Shown: positions 59,641-64,000 of the stretch, in pieces | How positions within the stretch are numbered: the stretch's first letter is position 1 | Layout: each line of letters starts with the position of its first letter | Origin: Sclerotinia nivalis | Taxonomy: Eukaryota; Ascomycota; Leotiomycetes; Helotiales; Sclerotiniaceae | Direction: 5' to 3' | Length of the DNA: 64,000 nucleotides | Assembly (NCBI GenBank): GCA_029531795.1 | Contig: JAPEIS010000002.1 | Location: 2,666,001-2,730,000, forward strand | Translations under genes and position numbers: made by a program | The notes under the pieces: model-generated | What the model saw: only the letters and a program-made list of their open reading frames with translations | Told to the model about the DNA's origin: nothing | Database searches by the model: none

Positions 59641-62444
59641 ATGACAGGCCAAATCTCAATCCCGTACTTCGGCAATAGAGGTATCGTCTACTATCATCCA
59701 CCCAGTTTCCAAGCAGACGAGACACGACAAACAACACTTCCCACTCCACCTTGCCGACCGAGGCAGCGTCGACCTCATTCCATACATATCACTCGTCTGC
59801 CTGCAGGCTTCGTACCGTTTGATCTGCGACCTCCGTCGCCTCCGGCAAAGCCCAAAAAACCTTCCCGAGCCAAGTCTCAACTGAACAAGCTGGCTTCGCG
59901 AGAGAGCGCAAAGCGTGTGCTAGGGTCGGTGTTTTCGCCGTTCTCGTCCCAGACTTCTACACCAACAGCCTCTGCTGCATCATCGACGATAGTATCGAGC
60001 CCGCAGGTCAGCCGTTCACAATCAGTACGGACTAATTCAGGAGATCGTCGAAGTATATTCTCTAGAAGGGCTCAATCCAGTTCGGGATTGGAAGCCGGGT
60101 TGGAAGCAGGAATAATGACTGGACCCGGGCCCAGTAACATGGAAGCAGTAGGCATCGAAAATCGACCCTTTGGGAACAGCCATGCAGACGTCCATTTGAA
60201 CCTTCGAAGTCCGAAGCCACCTTCAATTGCGAGTTTTGGAGATAATGAAAAACCAGTTGCGTCAGGTAACGGGGTGTCTGTTTACATTCCCTTCGCCGAA
60301 CCCATTGTATATCTGACCGGTTTGGATCACGACGGCACAACCCGCAATTCTGAATCTAACAATACCCTTGGGATTCTCCGTGGCAAAGTACGGCTTAACG
60401 TTACCAAAAGCGCAAAGATTAAGTCGATCACCTTAACATTCAAAGGAATAGCGCGAACTGAATGGCCCGAAGGTATGCAATTTTCAATGCATTTTATGTC
60501 TTTTGATCAGGGAAGCTTACAAAACATACAGGAGTGCCGCCAAACAAAACTGAAACTTTCCAAGAAGAGTCACTTCGAACACAAGTTTTACCATTCTTCA
60601 ATGCTTTGTATGAAGGCTCTGAGGTCGGTTATGGAACTCACTGCAATTACTATCTACGGGATAAATCAGGGACGACCACGATAACCCCTCTTGATTCGCC
60701 GAGTTCTGGAATCTCGACATTACTCGGTGCTAGAAGCAGAGCAAACACTCTCATGACATCCAGAGAATCAAAAAGATTGTCACTACAGAGTAATCAATCC
60801 CGTAGTTTTCAAAAGGGAGACCCACCTAACGGCCCCACACCCCAACAGAAAGGCTACAAGACTTTCCATCCTGGAGTATACGAATACACTTTTGAAATGC
60901 CAATTGACAATAACTCCCCGGAGACTACGAAGCTCCCGTGCGCTTCTGTAATATGGCAAGTGGAGACCCTGGTAGAAAGGGCGGGTGCCTTTCGTGCAAA
61001 TCTCTTTGGAGTCAAAGAAGTACCGGTCATAAGGACACCAAATATCGAGTCGCTGGAGCTAGTTGAACCCATTTCAATCAGCAGGAATTGGGATGATCAG
61101 CTGCATTACGATATCATGATATCTGGGAAATCCTTCCCATTGGGTTCTAAGATTCCTATAGCTTTCAAATTGACCCCACTGGCAAAAGTGCAGATTCACA
61201 AGATCAGGATTTACGTTACGGAGTCCATTGATTACAGCAATAACAACAATACACTTACTAGAAAGGATAAGTCGCAAAAGAAGATATTACTGTTCGAGAA
61301 GCTGGCGGGACAACCTCCTTCGAGAGAGTATAGCAACTCGGAACTGCGAGTTCTCCGTGGAGGCGAGCTTGCTGTCGAGGAAAGGGCCCTGGCGCGTGCG
61401 ACTGCGCAAAGGGAAAGAGAGAGATTAGCAAGACAGTTGAATACAGCAGTGGAACCCCTACCTGAAGAATCCAACAATATATTAGGGGATATTGATCTTG
61501 GACTTGACCATTTCGCCGGCCCAACAGAATTGGAGCTGTCAGTTCAATTGCCAACATGTGAGATGATGGAAAAGGATAAATCTAAACGTCTCCATCATGA
61601 TTGTTCATGGAAGAACGCTAGGGTGCACCACTGGTTCAAGGTAAGTAAAATGCTTATTTCAAACAACAGCTCGTTGCAAGACATATGCTAATCCTGCTTC
61701 TAGATTGCCATGCGTATATCCCGTAAAGACCCCGATGATCCTTCTGGTAAGAAACGCCGTCATTTCGAGATATCTATCGATTCCCCTTTCACTATCCTCA
61801 GCTGCCAGGCGTCCCAAATGCAAATGGCTTTGCCTGCATACTGTGATCTCGGTGGTCCGAATATTCGCCCTCAGGGTGAGCGCCTATGCGGTTGTCCCAA
61901 TGCAGCCAGCGCAGAACTTCCGCCAATATCAGCCTCGGGAGATTCTTCTCTTGATAACTTGATGCAGAGTCTTGGTCAGTCGACGATTGCGCGTCCAGAA
62001 ACCGCTCAGCCTCTGACTCGGCCGCCACAAGCACATCTTGTAATGAATACAGCAGTTCAACGCCCCATTCATATGTTGCGCAACCCAAGTTTTGCTGCTC
62101 CTGAATATGAGGCCGAGGAACCCCCTCCACCAATGCCAACACCCCCGCCTATGTATGATCTTGTTGTTGGTACGCCTAGCGTCGACGGGCTTGCCGATTA
62201 CTTTACCAGATTGGCTGATTATGAGGAGGAATATCACACGGATGACGAAGATGTACAGCGAGCTTCAACTCGTGGCCGTGTGAATGTTGTCAATCCTAAC
62301 ACGCCAGGAGGACGCATTGCTCGAAGCATGGATATTAACCGTGATTTTATGTTTAATTCGGCAGCTCTTAATGGCAGAATTAATCGTGGTAGAAATGCGG
62401 GCGGAAGCGGAATTAGCAACCCGATCCCAACAACTAGGGCGTGA
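59641..62444 (+). CDS. Arrestin-related trafficking adaptor (ART/CreD type)
   Basis: Three exons, 59641-60472, 60532-61640 and 61704-62444, giving 893 aa. After a basic, Ser-rich N-terminal ~190 residues the arrestin-N fold begins around VSVYIPFAEPIVYLTGL and includes LGILRGKVRLNVTKSAKIKSITLTFKG. The arrestin-C fold contains FHPGVYEYTFEMPI and LHYDIMISGKSFPLGSKIPIAFKLTPL. The C-terminal tail carries a PPMY ubiquitin-ligase docking motif at ~795-798 (in PTPPPMYDLV) and a possible LPAY at ~690. Such adaptors recruit Rsp5/Nedd4-type ligases to plasma-membrane permeases to trigger endocytosis. A Lys/Arg/Glu-rich helix (AVEERALARATAQRERERLA) interrupts the C domain. Cargo is unknown. The frame is continuous across both introns. 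Confidence 0.9.
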
Positions 62445-63267
62445 GAATCAGATTCGTAATTGTATATGATTTTTGGATGAAATGGATGAACATACATACA
62501 TAATAGTATGGAGTACGGCACGGCTTGTATAAGGAATTCTTAGAGAGATGAGGTGGAAAAATTGGACAATGGTGTTTCCGGTATACCCAGTGGGATTACG
62601 AATTATTAGGTTGGATATCATCATTCATTGATTGGTCTTGGACGGCGGTGCGGCAACGCTCTATTGGGTATGGTCAGCGAATTTTTTGGGTTTGTATTTT
62701 TGGGAAAATGCATTGTTGGATAGGCTCCAAGCGGCACGGTTGAGGTTGAACGAACATGATGAAACAACATCAGTACTTATGATATGGAAAGGCGTACAAA
62801 TCGACTATGGGTGTGGTTGTTTATGCATTAATGAATAGACCGTCTGCATTGGGGGAAAGCAGGGCACGCACAGTATATATTTCAGACATAGATATCAAAA
62901 ATTGTATTTGAGTCAATCGGGAAATTTGAATGATGTTGTTTGCCATGCATGGCTTTGGTGCTCTGTCATGTTCCTGTATTAAAATCCTTCTAAGCTGGGA
63001 AGCTGGAAGTCTATCTAATAATCGTAAGTATTACTTATTCTATAGAGATAGAGCGGGGTAATATATCAGAAGAGTACGATTCTGGATCACTTTGCGTTTA
63101 CTCTTTCATCTGCCTAGCCCTGTTTTGAATATTGAGATCGTTGTGATTATTTGGTTCTATGAAACAATCGAAGAGATTCAAGTTTGTCGAAGATATTGAA
63201 AAGTACCATGATATTTTACATTTCGTCCATGAGTCTAGCTAAGGAGACATTTCCAGCACATTTCCCA
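62445..63267. other. Convergent intergenic region, arrestin / NmrA-like gene
   Basis: 0.8 kb of 3' flanking sequence of two converging genes. A 68-codon plus frame (62632-62838) is not supported by anything else. Confidence 0.5.
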
Positions 63268-64000
63268 TTACTTGATTAACTTCTTCAAAATAGCCTCCAC
63301 ATCTGCATCGGTCTTTCCCTTCACGCCCAACAGTTCATTATCAGTCTTCTCCATTTTCGAACCGTAGCCGGTTCCGAAAATCGAAAGAGTGATATATCCC
63401 ATCATAACTTCCATAGTAACTTCCCCCTTCGCAAGCTTCTCATTCGAAGACGCAAGAATGGTGGCCGTGTCCACAGGAACCGGCTCCCATTTCTTCTCTG
63501 GCGCAACCTTCTTTGCAAGCTCTAAGAGATGGTTTTGAGATATTTGAATATCTTGGATATAGACTGCTCGGTTCTTGGTTTCTTCGAATTTTTCGAGGAC
63601 AGCGACGACGGCATGACCGATGGTTTCCAGCGTTGTCGCGCTGAAAAGTTGATCACCGCCATCGTAGATTTTGGGGTTTCCGGATACAAGATCGAGGAGG
63701 AAGTTATGCTCGAGTCCCCAATCGAGGAAGGGTCCGTTGCGGACATACGTGTACGTAAAGTCTGGATTTTGAGCAGCAGCCGCTTCGATACGTGATGCCG
63801 TGGCGATCTTGTGACCAAAGACTGGAAGAGCCTTGGTATGGGGGTTCGCGATATCCGAACCGAATTCGGAGGGCAAAAATCGTTTTACGCCGGCGGCGAC
63901 GGAGGCGTCGACTAGGAGGCTTTGGCCTTCGAGCCCCGGGGAGCCGACGCAGGAGACTACGGCGTCGATTTTTTGGGATTGGAGCCCTGAGGTGAGGGAG
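63268..64000 (-). CDS. NmrA-like / isoflavone-reductase family protein, 5' truncated by window edge
   Basis: The frame continues to the right edge, so the N-terminus (with the expected GxxGxxG NAD(P) motif) is outside the window. Visible are ~244 codons: IDAVVSCVGSPGLEGQSLLVDASV, then GVKRFLPSEFG, the family hallmark at the end of the Rossmann half. The substrate half includes YTYVRNGPFLDWGLEHNF and GGDQLFSATTLETIGHAVV. The C-terminus ends AEDVEAILKK-like (DADVEAILKKLIK). Fungal members are NAD(P)H-dependent reductases or redox sensors; the substrate is unknown. The real start lies beyond 64000; a leucine codon within the FLPSEFG motif should not be taken as the start. Confidence 0.85.
   Translation of the reverse strand, partial: SLTSGLQSQKIDAVVSCVGSPGLEGQSLLVDASVAAGVKRFLPSEFGSDIANPHTKALPVFGHKIATASRIEAAAAQNPDFTYTYVRNGPFLDWGLEHNFLLDLVSGNPKIYDGGDQLFSATTLETIGHAVVAVLEKFEETKNRAVYIQDIQISQNHLLELAKKVAPEKKWEPVPVDTATILASSNEKLAKGEVTMEVMMGYITLSIFGTGYGSKMEKTDNELLGVKGKTDADVEAILKKLIK

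Overview
The window looks like a chromosomal segment of a filamentous ascomycete. Genes are interrupted by short introns (about 50-100 nt, GTRNGT...AG), intergenic distances are 0.7-13 kb, both strands are used, and there are no operons. The families present (Uls1-type SNF2/RING ATPase, Dpb11/Rad4, 2EXR and DUF8035-type proteins, arrestin-related adaptor, S10 carboxypeptidase, NmrA-like reductase) fit Pezizomycotina. A Leotiomycete such as Botrytis/Sclerotinia is my guess from gene style, not something proved here. Exon coordinates were assigned by hand from splice signals and reading-frame continuity.

Layout. 0-3.2 kb: a 2EXR-like ORF and an RNPS1-like SR/RRM splicing factor (both minus). 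3.2-6.2 kb: an AT-rich gap with degenerate tandem repeats and microsatellites. 6.2-8.7 kb: divergent pair COQ3 (minus) and RIB3 (plus). 9.8-11.3 kb: a four-finger C2H2 transcription factor (minus). 11.3-24.4 kb: a 13-kb gene desert with no recognisable gene, only doubtful relics (a small ORF broken by one TGA at 21.0-21.3 kb; a possible decayed tract at 15.0-16.9 kb). 24.4-26.7 kb: a secreted serine carboxypeptidase (plus). 28.7-33.3 kb: a seven-exon SNF2/RING translocase of Uls1 type (minus). 37.2-39.3 kb: a charged RE/SP-rich DUF8035-like protein (plus). 40.8-42.5 kb: a DUF1295 membrane protein (minus). 43.5-45.5 kb: LCB2, serine palmitoyltransferase subunit 2 (minus). 48.8-51.2 kb: acetoacetyl-CoA synthetase (plus). 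52.0-54.6 kb: Dpb11/Rad4-type BRCT protein (minus). 55.2-55.9 kb: isochorismatase-like cysteine hydrolase (minus). 59.6-62.4 kb: arrestin-related trafficking adaptor with a PPxY motif (plus). 63.3 kb to the right edge: a partial NmrA/isoflavone-reductase-like protein (minus).

The genes are mostly core housekeeping functions (ubiquinone, riboflavin, sphingolipid and ketone-body metabolism; replication checkpoint; chromatin/SUMO maintenance; splicing; endocytic cargo sorting). They do not form an obvious pathway or secondary-metabolite cluster. No tRNA, rRNA, CRISPR array or intact transposon was recognised.

The most striking unexplained structure is compositional. In several genes (COQ3, RIB3, DUF1295 protein, acetoacetyl-CoA synthetase, end of the Dpb11 gene) the coding strand is C-rich at the 5' end of an exon and turns G-rich toward its 3' end. 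In multi-exon genes the pattern resets at the next exon. I did not find convincing evidence of a new multi-gene system.
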